A program made the position numbers and the translations under genes. Shown here in pieces: positions 29,293-38,844 of a DNA stretch of 64,000 nt. The number at the start of each line of letters is the position of its first letter. Positions within the stretch are counted from its first letter, which is position 1. The notes beneath the pieces are model-generated. The model had not been told where the DNA came from. It saw nothing but the letters and a program-made list of their open reading frames with translations, and ran no database searches. This DNA is from Isochrysis galbana (Eukaryota > Haptophyta > Isochrysidales > Isochrysidaceae), in NCBI GenBank assembly GCA_018136815.1, contig CM030934.1, forward strand, positions 4,103,587 to 4,167,586. Reading direction: 5' to 3'.

Positions 29293-29639
29293 CTTGAGAG
29301 CAGGACTGAGAGCAGCGAGAGAATCCAAGAACCTTTACACTAGATGTGAGAAGTAAGATGAAGAGTAGAAGAGGAGAGAGCAGGAGAGAGGGAGACGAGA
29401 GAAAGAGGGGAGAGAGAAGAGAGAAGGAGAGAGATGATAGAGAAGGAATAGAAGATAAGAGAGAGACAGTAGAAGAGAGCGAGCACAACACATATACTCT
29501 ACACCAGCTAGGTACGAGGAGGAGAGAGTGCTGCAGCGGATGGAATGAGGGAACGGGGGGGGGGGGAGGGGTGGAGCAGAGCGGAAAAGAGGGGGGGTCG
29601 TTCTTATCTTGAAGGAGCAGCTGATCCATGGAGAGAAGA

Positions 29640-30310
29640 AGTGTTTATGATACGGGGACGACCGGTGAAAACCAAATGAAAACGGAGGAGAGAGAGAACA
29701 AAAGGACTGCACAGACATGTAAAGTACTCGTCGCAGTACACTAGAGTAGGAGTACCAGAGGCTAATTATTGCAACCATCCAGAGGCCTGTAATTCATTCG
29801 AGTACCGAGCACATCCTAACTTGAGCCTCGCCACGGCCCAATGGACGCCAATCCGTGAAGTACACTCACTGGAATATCTTTGTTCTCGCTGCGCACTCAC
29901 CCTTGGGCCCACTACAATACTACCCTAAGTGGGAAACACAGCTAGGAGGTCTCCAAACACACACACAGCAAGTAACAGACTCTTTTTGGCAATCGTAGAA
30001 ACACCGTCGAAAACACAGTGATGTACTACCAAGGGGAAATCTCCCCCCCTCGCCCGCAGTCTCCATACATCCAGATTCCGGATTCGCCAGATTCGAGATT
30101 CGCCATTCACATCACTCTCGCAATGCACATACATCGGACTCGGCATTCACATTGCCTACTGCCTCTTCTTGGCAGCCATTCTCCTCTCTCCTCTTCTACG
30201 GCAACGCACGAGCACGAGGGAGAAGGTGAGTCACGCCATGTGTGGTATGTGGTATCCTGTGGTGCAGGTGCAAGTGCGTGGGTGGTCAAGAAAACCATGG
30301 TGAGGAATGA
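29640..30310. other. Gene-poor stretch
   Basis: No supportable gene. CAGATTCCGGATTCGCCAGATTCGAGATTCGCC near 30068-30102 is a local run of similar short phrases. Confidence 0.45.
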
Positions 30311-30317
30311 AATTACA

Positions 30318-30600
30318 AAATTATTTAATATTCTCACCGCACTCGCGGCCACAGACCCACTACTTTTTTCACGCAGCAACCTTTGTACACCCCCCCTCCC
30401 GCGGCCCTTCTACCCCCGCCATCAGCAGGCGAGGCGACTCCCCCCGTGCACTACTAGCTAGTACTACTAGGGGGAAAGGTTGACGGGCTTAGATATGGTA
30501 CGGTGTACGGTGCCCCCCCCCCCCCCCCCGCCCCCCCGGTGATCCGTTCTCCCCTTCCTCCTTCCTCCTGTGCCTACCGGGCTGGCGCCTCACATTCCTC
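30318..30600 (+). repeat. Family R1 repeat, copy 2, joined to LINE start
   Basis: Same order of phrases as at 7585: TTTAATATTCTCACCGCACTC, GCGGCC, GTGCACTACTAG, GGGCTTAGATATGGT, a C run and GGTGATCCGTTC. It leads straight into the LINE coding start at about 30583. Confidence 0.8.
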
Positions 30601-31029
30601 AAAGGGAACCGCGAACGCATGAAGCTTGAAGGTGAGTCGGGCACTTTTTCGTGTCCAAGGTGGCTCACTCCACGCGCTGGCACCTATACGTCGCAGCGAC
30701 CCAAGGGTCCTTCCTCACGAGCAACTTCCCACTTCCCGCGCAAACTTCTACTTAACGTCGACAACACTGTCATCCCGGTGAATTACGCCGTACGCGCGTG
30801 CAAGACGCTAGAGATGCCCCAAGGCCTCCAATCCCAACATAAATTGTTGATACATGGCAGCCTCAGGGGCTGCAAAGGCTGGCGCCCGGAAGTCGCGCGC
30901 AACCTCCAACCGGCACACAGGCGCTGCCTCTGCGACGCAGAGGCGGCGACGGGGCGACGGACGATCCAACGGGGGCGACAGTTACGCACAGGAATAAAAG
31001 GAAGGAATCTTTCGAAAACCCTTAAGTGA
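30583..31029 (+). pseudogene. LINE ORF2 N-terminal fragment, frameshifted
   Basis: It encodes LTFLKGNRERMKLEG, the same start as the LINE at 14941 (LTFLKGNRERMKLEGGAG). An extra T near 30645 shifts the frame; downstream the second frame restores homology (VIPVNYAVRACKTLEMPQ against VPVNYAIRACKEIAMPE, and HGSLRGCKGWRPEVA). It is lost after about 30950, before the zinc fingers and endonuclease. Confidence 0.75.
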
Positions 31030-31384
31030 GTTGATGAAGACCGAAGTAAAACAGCGCCACGATATAATCCAACGGCCAACACCTGAGGGGGAATCAGGGT
31101 CACACAAGGGGGTGGTTCCTTGCACCTTGCACCGGCGATACCCGAACGCTCGACTTAACCTAAAAATGCTAGGAGCACGCAAGGAGGTAAGCCAGGTGAG
31201 GGGCAAGCAGGCGACAAGGGAGGCGACAAAGGAGGCGAGGGCAACAAAGAGGGCGAATGTAGGATGATGCATGATGCGACGGTGACTAGTGACTAGCCTG
31301 CAAGGAGGGGACATAGAGACATAGAAACGCAAACAACTTCTAAAACAAAAAAGGTCGATCGCGGATGCGACAGGTAGGCGTAGG

Positions 31385-31610
31385 AGGAAGGGGGGAACGG
31401 ATCACCGGGGGGGGGCGCGGGCCACCGGACCATATCTAAGCCCTTTACCTTTATCCCCCTAGTAGTGCACGGGGGGAGTCGCCTGATACGGCGGGGGGGA
31501 AAGGGCCGGGCCGGGGGAGTGGGGTTGTAGAAAGTTTTGCTGCGTGAGTAGAAAGTAGAGGGTCCACGGCCGCGTGTGCGGTGAGACTATTAAGAAACTA
31601 AATTCCCCCG
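31385..31610 (-). repeat. Family R1 repeat, inverted copy
   Basis: Reverse complement of the 7585-7830 unit: GAACGGATCACCGGGGGG at its left, ACCATATCTAAGCCC, TAGTAGTGCACGG, GGTCCACGGCCGCGTGTGC and GGTGAGACTATTAAGAAACTA at its right end. Confidence 0.85.
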
Positions 31611-31689
31611 GTCCCACGATAAAAAAGAATTGGGCCTCCCGATCAACCAACTTTTTTTTGAACCAGTCTCCCCTGCAACACTTTTTTAT

Positions 31690-32372
31690 AGACAGGTCAC
31701 TCAACAGAACAGGAGGAAGGGGAGGACTTACTGCTGGGGACAGGGCTCTGCACCCCCGTCTTTACATTCAACGACAAAGGCACACTGATGTTAGGCAACA
31801 ACCTAGCCGCGATAGCCAAATCACTCCAACTAGCGGAAAAGCTAGCATAACCGCGCACAAGCCATAGCGATGCTCCACACACCCGCCCAGCCCCAACCCT
31901 CGGGAACACAGAGGCACGCCGCCCATCTCCTAGGTTCTGAAAGAAGCAGTATAGAAACCGGTAGCCCGATGGTACAGGAGGAAGGAGGGGAACAAACCTA
32001 TCGGGGACCGGTGCACACCGTCTGCTGCAGGAAACCCCACCCACCCACCACCCAGCCCCTAGGTAGAGCACGAGGGACGGGCCGCAAGGCAGGTGGCGGG
32101 GAGTTGAGAGTGGCGGGCGAGGCCGCAATCGTTAGAGAGCAGAGTCGCGCGCGCGGCGTGATTATTAAGAAGTTTTTTTTTTACTGCTGGGGACAGGTGC
32201 ACCCCGCTTAGCTCGAACCCCCCGCACGACCCGGGCCCCTAAGTAGAGCACGATGGGAGTTGCCGGAAGGCAGGGAGTGAGGGAGTGGGAAGAGAAAGGG
32301 CGTGGCTTCGTGAGCGTAGTCCAGTGCCATGAGTATTAAAAGGGCGAGAATATTAAAAGGTTTTTTTTTGAA
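31690..32372 (+). repeat. LINE 3' tails in tandem (family R2), with ORF end 31748-31850
   Basis: Two adjacent 3' ends. The first (31690-32178) has ACAGGTCACTCAACAGAACAG, the conserved small ORF end (stop TAA 31848-31850), CCCAGCCCCTAGGTAGAGCAC, and closes with GATTATTAAGAAG and a T run. The second (32180-32372) has GACAGGTGCACCCCGCTTAG, GGGCCCCTAAGTAGAGCACGA, GGGCGTGGCT and GAGAATATTAAAAGG with a T run. Two tails back to back suggest nested insertion at a T-rich tail. Confidence 0.75.
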
Positions 32373-32608
32373 CTTGTCTCCCCCACCTCAATGAACGCGC
32401 GACGGCTTGTCACACAATCTAATATGACGGCACGCAACCGAATCGACGAATATACTACGGACCGTGTGCTTCTCATGCCTTGTCAGTACAGGATCCTTGT
32501 GAATACTGAGGCACCTCGCAGGCGCAAGATCATCGCACTGAGATTGATTGAAATTGTAAATGCACGAATCAATCGGTTCGCGGTGAGCGGACATCTCCTA
32601 GGCCGACA

Positions 32609-34253
32609 TCATGCTGCACGAGCTACAGGTGCGCGGGAAGCAGAGCGCGAGAGTGCCTTAACCGATGCGATGCCTGAGCCGGCGACGGGTGCTCCGGGTG
32701 GCAGTTTCGAATCTGCATCGACAATAGCCGACGCGGGAAATGCCGGTCCACCTGCGAGCCTCTCGATGTACTCCTTTAGCTGTGCGATCTCTTGTTGCAT
32801 ATTCATCTACAAGAGGGGTAGATTATGGCACGGGTACCTTGGCGCATGCAGAGGTACGAAACGCAAAGGCGAAGCTCACATCCCGGCGTGGCAGGGGGAA
32901 GAGGCGCACCATCTTCACAAAATTAGAGTTGCTCAACACGCCCTGTTGCGACATGTCGCCTGCCAACGCGGCTTGCCGCCTCTCAGCTACTAGACTAGCA
33001 AGCTTAGCGCGCGTGTCCGTGAGCTGCACCCGGAGCTCTCCATTGACCGAATCTAGTGCCTCCTTGTCCCGAGCCAATTCGGCTGCGCCTGCCTCCGCGC
33101 CGGCTGCGCGCTTTTCGGCTTGCTCTGCACGCTGGGCTGCCTTCGCATAGCGTGCGGCCTCCTTAGCGGTTGCTTCTTCAAGCACACGATTCGCTGCACG
33201 CTGAGCAGCTAGCTTCTCCCGCTCGGCATTCAATAATTCATTCACCTTGGCCAGCTCCGTGCGCGTCCTTGACAGCTCTTTGGCGGCCTCCTTGGCAGCA
33301 ACAGCAGCATCTTTATCCTTCTGTGAGGGCTTGTTTTGGTCCGGCGGCTTTGCTCGTTGTGACGGAGCAGACATCATTGCTGTTTTGACCTCGGTGAGCT
33401 TCGCCTCCAGATTCTTTCTCGTGGCTGCGAGCCTGGATGCCTCGTTCTCGGCCGCCTCACACCGCTCTCGCCACAGCTTTGCCTCCGCCGTGGCAGAGGC
33501 GACGCGCTCATCGGCCGAGGCAGAAGAGTCTTGTAGTGCCGCCTCCGCGAGCTTTGCCGCCTCCCGTGCAGCGGACTTCGCGCGCGACGCTTCGTCCTGC
33601 TGAGAGGCGAGCAGACTCTCCATGTCCTGCAGCTTTGCCGCGAGATTCTCGCATTGCGCTCGCGCTCGTGCCGCCTCGGCCTCTGCCTGTTCACGCGCAG
33701 CCTCGGCCTCCGCAACAGCTGGATGGGAAGCCCCATCAAGCTCCCTCAGGCGCTGCCGAGCCGCATGGAGCTGCGCTGTCACCTGCTTGAGGACGTCCTT
33801 CTCGCTTTCGACCTTACGCTCAGCGGAGGCCAGCTTGTCTTCCAATTCCATGCGCCGCTGTACTTCGCCGCGCAGCTGCTGCTTCGTGTCCTCAACCTTC
33901 TGCTTGGCCTCTCGGAGCGCCGCCTCGGCTTTCTCACGCTGCCCGTCACGCAGGGAGCGTGAACCGTCCTGCAGGCTCGCGTTTTCGGCACGCAACTCCT
34001 TGATCTGACTGCGGTACTTCAGGCAGTCTGCTTCGAGAGAGGCGACGAGGCCGGTGCGCACTGTCTCGACCGCCACCTGCTCCTCATCACGCACGCTCGT
34101 GCCGCTCTGCAATGAACCAGAGCGTGGAAGGTCTCGCCGGACAAGCGAGGGCTTTGTTGTTGTGGGCTTGGCCGCCATCGCACGCAACCGGTGCATCTGG
34201 CTCTCAATCTCCTCATCGCGTTCGCCCAGCAAACGGTGGCGCGCTGCAGGCAT
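32609..34253 (-). CDS. Long coiled-coil protein, two exons
   Basis: Exon 1 is 34253-32910 and exon 2 is 32806-32609, with a 103-bp intron (GTGCGC..TTGTAG) in phase 0. Together they give 513 residues. From residue about 70 to 440 it is an almost unbroken coiled coil rich in Ala, Glu, Lys and Arg (for example EADCLKYRSQIKELRAENAS and LAKVNELLNAEREKLAAQRA), with one short break around SQRAKPPDQNKPSQKDKD. The joint reads SNSNFVKM then MNMQQEIAQLKEYIERLAG, a helical C-terminus that ends the coil naturally and supports the splice. The layout and the C-terminal box recall centriole or ciliary coiled-coil proteins such as TEX9, but composition alone can mislead, so this is a suggestion only. Confidence 0.75.
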
Positions 34254-34389
34254 GCGGGGTGTGGGTGGAGGGAGGCACTGGCGGGGCGGGCCTTTGGCTG
34301 GCTGGCTCGTCGGGCCGCCGTTGAAAGCTAGGGAGAGCTGAGAGCTACAAGATACTCTAGCTAGGGCCAGGTAAATACTTTTACAAATT

Positions 34390-34620
34390 TTTCTGCAAGT
34401 TTGGGTACGTTAGAAAAAAAATCTTCTTAAAAATCTCCGCTACACGTGCGGCGTAAGGCAGTGTGCTTGTGGACCTCCTCTCTACCCAACCTTAACCCCT
34501 AACAACCCCCTCCCCCTTCCCCAGTTCCCTCTTCAGTGGAGAGCCGGTTCCGGGGAGGCCGCGCGCACTGCCTCGGCCAGGAGTTGGAGTGGAGGGGGCG
34601 GGAGACTGTGGCTTTATCCT
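34390..34620 (-). repeat. Dispersed repeat with shared hairpin tail (family R4), copy 1
   Basis: AAAAATCTTCTTAAAAATCTC, hairpin CCGCTACACGTGCGGCG, then ACCCAACCTTAACCCCTAAC, CCCCAGTTCCCTCTTCAGTGG, and CAGGAGTTGGAGTGGA to GGGAGACTGTGGCT. The counterpart at 58350-58555 matches throughout. Both are drawn in the orientation whose T-rich tail is on the minus strand. Confidence 0.85.
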
Positions 34621-35152
34621 GCGCTCGGGCTTGGCTAGTCTATACCTCCCGTGTGTCTCATAAGGTAATCAACGCTTTCTTCCAAATTCTTCCCATAGCG
34701 ATTCACCCATCTCAATTAATGTTTCGTATATCTAAGCCTCTTGCCGCCTGCAAGAGTTCATCCGATACTTCTAGGTTAAAGTCTTTGTCCACTGTCCACC
34801 ATGTAAAGAGGGCTTAGCATTTTCCTAATGTGTTTGTTACTCGGGGCGTGCAGCCCCATGTTACTTCGTTGTTTCTTCAGCCTTTGAAAGAAACCGACCT
34901 TCGCCGTTGCTAGTAGGTGGTACCTTGTGAGAATTGCTCTAAGAATCGATCTATCGGACCTACCGTCCGCGTTACCGTACTGGATGTTGAGACCAAAAGC
35001 GTTCAATTATCCCCATCCCTGCTGACACCTTTCATTGTCACCTGGAGGTTACTTGAGTCAACTTGACACTTCACATGTTGAAACACACACGTGGTCTGAC
35101 TCCATTCACTCGATTTGGGGCAGGGTGGATATATCGTTGAAATCACGATATC

Positions 35153-35799
35153 TCATGATATCCCATGTTGGTTTTCCCCTCCAAAGAAAATTGATCGACT
35201 TCCTTTGAAAGCGATCGTTTCTTTTTTTTTGTCGTCAAGAGCCTGGTGCGCGCTTTCAGAACTGCCCCCTCTCCCTCCGCGCTCGCCACTTCTCCCGCGC
35301 ATTCTGACACCCCGCGAGAGGCCCAGGAGCACCCCGTACGCGACGATAACGGCGTCGCCTTGGCTCGGCATGAGGGCGCGCCCCGAGAGGGCCTGGTAGA
35401 CGCCCACGGCGAGCACGGCGTAGCCCGTCCCCTTGTGCGCGACCCGCCACACGGCGCGGCGTGTGGTGCGGGCGGCGGGCGGGCCGCGCACGAGCGCGTT
35501 GAGCGGCTGCAGCAGGGCGAGGGCGAGGGCGAAGGCGACGGCCCCGAGCGTATGATGGGGGTGCGAGAAGTGGCGCCCTCGGGGCACCCACGCGACGGCG
35601 AGCGCGACGCCGGCGGCGGCCACCGCAAAGCCCGCTTACCTGCGAGAGCGGGGGGGGGGGGGGCCTTGTTTCGTGGGAGGGAGGGCCGATGGGGGGGGGG
35701 GGAGGAGGGAGAAACACACCTGCACCACGCGATGCACACGGAGCCAGAGGCCGCCGGTGAGCCGGGAGCGCCAAGCGAGCGAGAAAAAGGCGCGTTGAA
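35153..35799 (-). pseudogene. Cytochrome b561-type transmembrane protein, C-terminal part
   Basis: Minus-strand frames give the C-terminal half of a cytochrome b561 core. The first piece (about 35799-35720) reads QRAFFSLAWRSRLTGG then LWLRVHRVVQV, the 'W...Hr.lQ' helix with a haem-ligand His. An intron of about 90 bp through a C-rich tract follows, then SGFAVAAAGVALAVAW, and a second piece with HFSHPHHTLGAVAFALAL, LQPLNALVRGP, WRVAHKGTGYAVLAVGVYQALSG. Haem-ligand His residues and the Leu-Gln-Pro turn are as expected. Splice borders are uncertain (a GTTTCT donor keeps frame). Everything N-terminal is missing: coding sequence stops at about 35800, where a different lower-GC sequence begins. Family members carry electrons across membranes using ascorbate. 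Confidence 0.6.
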
Positions 35800-36151
35800 C
35801 AGATTACCGGACGACATCACGAACAATATCAAGGATGAATTCATAACGTTCTTCGAACGCTGTAAATTCGCAATGGTGGAATTCAAGTTGCCCGACAACT
35901 GGCAAAATACTGTACTAACATTCACGTTGAATCCTAATGAAATGAAACTGCACCAAACAACAATAAGAAGAGGCAACTCATCAGATAATCAAGACGAATA
36001 TGCAGTCTTGATTGGGCAATTCGCAGGTTTCGCACTCGGGTTGAAGAATAACGAGCTTAAATACACTCATACACGCAATCTCGTTGACTTCAAATGGAAT
36101 GGCCTAGTGATGACATTCACACCATCGACGATCTTCGCCGCTACCGCGTGA
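35800..36151 (+). CDS. Virus-like ORF A, 5'-truncated, unknown
   Basis: About 116 codons ending at TGA 36149-36151. It reads NRLPDDITNNIKDEFITFFE, then KFAMVEFKLPDNWQNTVLTF, and a C-terminal half with NLVDFKWNGLVMTFTP. Codon use is clearly less GC-rich than its neighbours, and its amino acids (many Asn, Lys, Phe, Ile) differ from host proteins here. The open frame continues upstream through the b561 region but that part is a shadow, so the true N-terminus is lost at the junction near 35800. No family recognised; grouped with ORFs B and C by composition and position. Confidence 0.5.
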
Positions 36152-36160
36152 CAAACGTTG

Positions 36161-36303
36161 AAACCCGTAACGAAACGCACAGACACGGAATACAAACACA
36201 AACACGATGTTACGAGGCCTTAAGGACGCGCGGCGTCTTCCTCCCCGCGCGCTTTCTTCTTTTTTCGCCGCGCGGACTCACCCCAGCGTTTCGTTACGGG
36301 TTT
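36161..36303. repeat. Nested inverted repeat between ORFs A and B
   Basis: The outer arms AAACCCGTAACGAAACGC (36161-36178) and its exact reverse complement (36286-36303) are 18 bp long. Inside them a second GC-rich pair (CGCGCGGCG and CGCCGCGCG, about 36229-36275) is nested. Transcripts of ORF A would end here, so a terminator or processing structure is plausible; an origin-like hairpin is an alternative. Confidence 0.85.
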
Positions 36304-36477
36304 TATATAGCCGACGTGTATGACAAAAAAAAAACTGGCACCGAATGAAGGCAAGGCGCCTCGGCGGCCAAGCAGCCACCCGCGTCAAAAAATCAAGCGC
36401 CCCCCCCCCGAAAAAAAAATAAAAAGCACCCCAAAACAAAAGGCGCTCCCGTGTGCGTGCGAGCCTAAATTGTAACA

Positions 36478-36924
36478 ATGGGGAACGCCCCCGGGCGCGT
36501 CGATAGGAATGGCTTTGGAACGGGAAAGTACGAGGTGAACCTCCAGGACCCCAAGCAGGCATCTGCGAGGATGGGGTGCAAAATGACTATCTTTTCCGAG
36601 CCCCACTCCAAAGGCGTGAGCTCGACCATACACGGCCCGTCGGTAGACGACCCGCAAGCACAAGACAAGCGCCGTGAAGAAGTCGACCTGAAGGCGATCG
36701 GGTGGACGCACCCGGTGCGCTCGCTCCACGTCGAGTGCAGTGCGGACTCGGTGGAAACACCAACACAGCTGGCCCTCCGCTTCATCTTCGACAAAGTAAT
36801 GCTGACCGCCTTGTTGGTCACGCTTGGGGTCGTCGCCGCGCTCGTGGCGGTGGTCGTCTTTGTCATCAGGACCGTGACCAAGCGATTATCCACAGCGAAT
36901 GCAAACTCTGTGAGAATATTTTAA
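36478..36924 (+). CDS. Virus-like ORF B: N-myristoylated, single-pass membrane protein
   Basis: A 148-residue ORF from ATG 36478. The N-terminus MGNAPGRVDRNG has Gly2 and a small residue at position 5, an N-myristoylation candidate. Residues about 107-132 (VMLTALLVTLGVVAALVAVV) are one strong transmembrane helix followed by a basic stretch (RTVTKR). The middle has no known domain. Small myristoylated or single-pass membrane proteins are typical of internal membranes of large DNA viruses, but this reading rests on layout only. Confidence 0.5.
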   Translation: MGNAPGRVDRNGFGTGKYEVNLQDPKQASARMGCKMTIFSEPHSKGVSSTIHGPSVDDPQAQDKRREEVDLKAIGWTHPVRSLHVECSADSVETPTQLALRFIFDKVMLTALLVTLGVVAALVAVVVFVIRTVTKRLSTANANSVRIF

Positions 36925-37011
36925 AGGGGCGCGGTCACTTGCACACCAGCCACTCAATATTATGGCTGCTACTAATTCAAACATGGGTAGCCTCTCCACC
37001 CTCGCACTCAC

Positions 37012-37209
37012 TCATACTCTCCGCTTTCCTGAGAGAGCGGCTCTATACCGAGTCCTTGTGGTGGTATCGGGGGTCATCGACAAATCTTGTATTTGTTGTT
37101 TGAGTCGTGTGATTGTCTCGTTCGCTAGACGGATATTTTCTAGATGCAGCATTTTTTTGTGTTCTAATTGACCAACTTCCGTATTTTTTAATACTATTTG
37201 TAAATACAT
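37012..37209 (-). CDS. Small coiled-coil ORF on the opposite strand
   Basis: A 65-codon ORF from ATG 37209 in an AT-richer stretch: MYLQIVLKNTEVGQLEHKKM then HLENIRLANETITRLKQQIQ, a regular heptad pattern. An upstream partial frame (MINILNVIKLTSN, to 37291) could be its 5' part if one indel is allowed. Plausible virus-like small gene; no homologue recognised. Confidence 0.35.
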   Translation of the reverse strand: MYLQIVLKNTEVGQLEHKKMLHLENIRLANETITRLKQQIQDLSMTPDTTTRTRYRAALSGKRRV

Positions 37210-37319
37210 TAGAAGTCAATTTTATAACATTTAGTATATTAATCATGCGATCGCATAACTCTATACACTCTTCGGCCCCAAATGCGCTCACGGAAGCTTT
37301 TTTCGTTTCGTGCTCATAA

Positions 37320-37955
37320 ATGACACATAGAGACCTTGCCTTGTCGCTCCTTTACCATGGCTCTCCCACACCTGAGACGGGAGACCCAGGTATACACGAG
37401 TTCGAAGAGCACTGGCGAAGGATTCTCGCCCCTGAACCCGGTGTCCAAAAGTACGCGACCCGTGACAATGGCGGCGTGGGCTTTGTCGCGTCCGTTGCAC
37501 AGCGCGATGACGGTAGGCACTTGGTCGATGTACACGGCGAAGCCTCGCATCACGCGTTCGTGTGCGAGGACATGTTTGTTGGCATCAGCCACCTCTGCCC
37601 ATTGACTGTATTGTCAGGAGGGTACGACAGAGTGAACGAGCTCAATGAAGCAGGGAACTCTTTGCTCTTCTACATCGGCGACCTCAAGTACGTCTTCGTG
37701 GGCATCGAAGTGTTCGAATTTGAGGCCGTCGACGAGATCGTCGCATTCGTATCGCCTGTAGGAGCGAACGACTTTCCGTATCCCTACGCCATCGATAAGA
37801 CCGGTAGGCATTACCTCATGCTCGAAAAGAAGCAGGGGTACATTGACCCGTACCACAGCTTTTACGACATCGAAAAGAAGTTCAAGCTGACACACGAGGA
37901 GTGCGGTATACATTCGATGCGCTCATTGAAGACGATCCTTTCAAGACAAGTGTGA
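37320..37955 (+). CDS. Virus-like ORF C, resembles a conserved large-DNA-virus protein
   Basis: A 211-residue ORF from ATG 37320. The C-terminal half is distinctive: LLFYIGDLKYVFVGIEVFEF, then the box VSPVGANDFPYPYAIDKTGR, followed by HYLMLEKKQGYID and a Tyr/Lys-rich end. From memory of the family, an SPVGxND-PYPYA-box protein occurs in phycodnavirus and mimivirus-like genomes with unknown function. The N-terminal 50 residues look less constrained. It closes the compact cluster with ORFs A and B; the gaps of about 330-400 bp are longer than in a virus genome, so this is a decayed or rearranged segment. Confidence 0.5.
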   Translation: MTHRDLALSLLYHGSPTPETGDPGIHEFEEHWRRILAPEPGVQKYATRDNGGVGFVASVAQRDDGRHLVDVHGEASHHAFVCEDMFVGISHLCPLTVLSGGYDRVNELNEAGNSLLFYIGDLKYVFVGIEVFEFEAVDEIVAFVSPVGANDFPYPYAIDKTGRHYLMLEKKQGYIDPYHSFYDIEKKFKLTHEECGIHSMRSLKTILSRQV

Positions 37956-38159
37956 GGAGAGGTCCACGTCATGCGTGACGAGGAGGCCGCTGGAATTTTC
38001 ATCGAGGGCGGGGGCACGCACTAGTAACCATGCATCCCCTTGCTCACAGGAGCGCCCTCATGGTGAGCTAGGCCCGGTGTCCTAGGACCGAGCTTTTTTG
38101 TATTTGATGTTGCTCGGCCAGAGTCCCCACGGGAGGGGAAGAAACCCTGAGGGAAAGGA

Positions 38160-38507
38160 GACCAAATGAAGGCAAGCCGCCTTGCGACCGCTATCTATGC
38201 TCTTTCAGCCCGAAATCTTCAATTTACTCTTCATCTCTTCGAATTCCTTGACAATCCGCAACAGCTACCGATTCGCATCTTCACCGACAATTCAGCTACT
38301 CGAGATTCCATTAAGAACCCTGGTGTAACGGCTCGAACCCGTCATTATCTTCGTTGGTTGCTATATGCTCGAGAACAATTTCTTCACCGCATCTCTGTGC
38401 CGCATTGGATATCCACATCAAAGATGACAGCTGATGTTTTTACCAAGTGCTTGGACAAAACATCGTTCCTGTATCATCGTCGTAACGTATTGAATGAGGA
38501 TGCCTAA
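38160..38507 (+). pseudogene. Ty1/copia RNase H C-terminus
   Basis: About 113 codons: the Ty1/copia RNase H end with RIFTDNSATRDSIKNPGV (catalytic Asp in 'tDN'), ARTRHYLRWLLYAREQF and MTADVFTKCLDK, matching 'kHi.i.yh.iRe....i...hv.t..q.ADilTK.L'. It is preceded by no RT or integrase, so it is 5'-truncated near 38160, and it is followed by a purine tract and the LTR at 38535, as expected at the 3' end of a copia element. Confidence 0.8.
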
Positions 38508-38534
38508 TTGTTCAGCGATATCGCTGTGGGGGAG

Positions 38535-38710
38535 TGTTTAATCTTAAGTCGTGTTTTGTTGTAGATACCTCAGCTCTACTATGTGTGTGGCAACGTCGAC
38601 CTTGTCTGGAGTTCTTGCGTCGCCGTCACGAGTGCTAGCCGCACGATGTTATCAATGGTCTACACAACACTGCTATCTATTCATGGACCACCATATGGGT
38701 GGTTCAAACA
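38535..38710 (+). mobile_element. 3' LTR of the copia fragment (176 bp)
   Basis: The purine tract GTGGGGGAG (38526-38534) is followed by TGTTTAATC, and the block ends TTCAAACA: a 5-bp TGTTT/AAACA inverted repeat with TG..CA ends. The tRNase Z start codon lies only 134 bp downstream, so this LTR could contribute promoter sequence to that gene. Confidence 0.65.
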
Positions 38711-38728
38711 AGTACATACTCTCCAGAG

Positions 38729-38801
38729 GTAGGAGTACTCCTACTGTAGAGAATGAGAAAGAGCTTCAGTTCAGAAATACGAACCGTAGGAGTACTCCTA
38801 C
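38729..38801. promoter_or_regulatory. Two copies of a 16-bp palindrome upstream of tRNase Z
   Basis: The perfect palindrome GTAGGAGTACTCCTAC occurs at 38729-38744 and again at 38786-38801, with centres 57 bp apart, 44-116 bp before the presumed ATG. Two identical palindromes in a short 5' flank look like binding sites for a dimeric protein. The alternative is a small repeat. Confidence 0.55.
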
Positions 38802-38844
38802 TCTGGAGTATGGGACCCTGCGAGTCGCAGGCCGACCACGTCGG

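Noticed and set aside
33247-34008. Ser/Ala/Arg-rich plus-strand ORFs
   Set aside because: They are shadows of the Ala/Glu-rich coiled-coil gene on the minus strand.
35246-35790. Upstream part of the 301-codon plus-strand ORF before ORF A
   Set aside because: It is the shadow of the cytochrome b561 coding strand; only the part after about 35800 looks coding.
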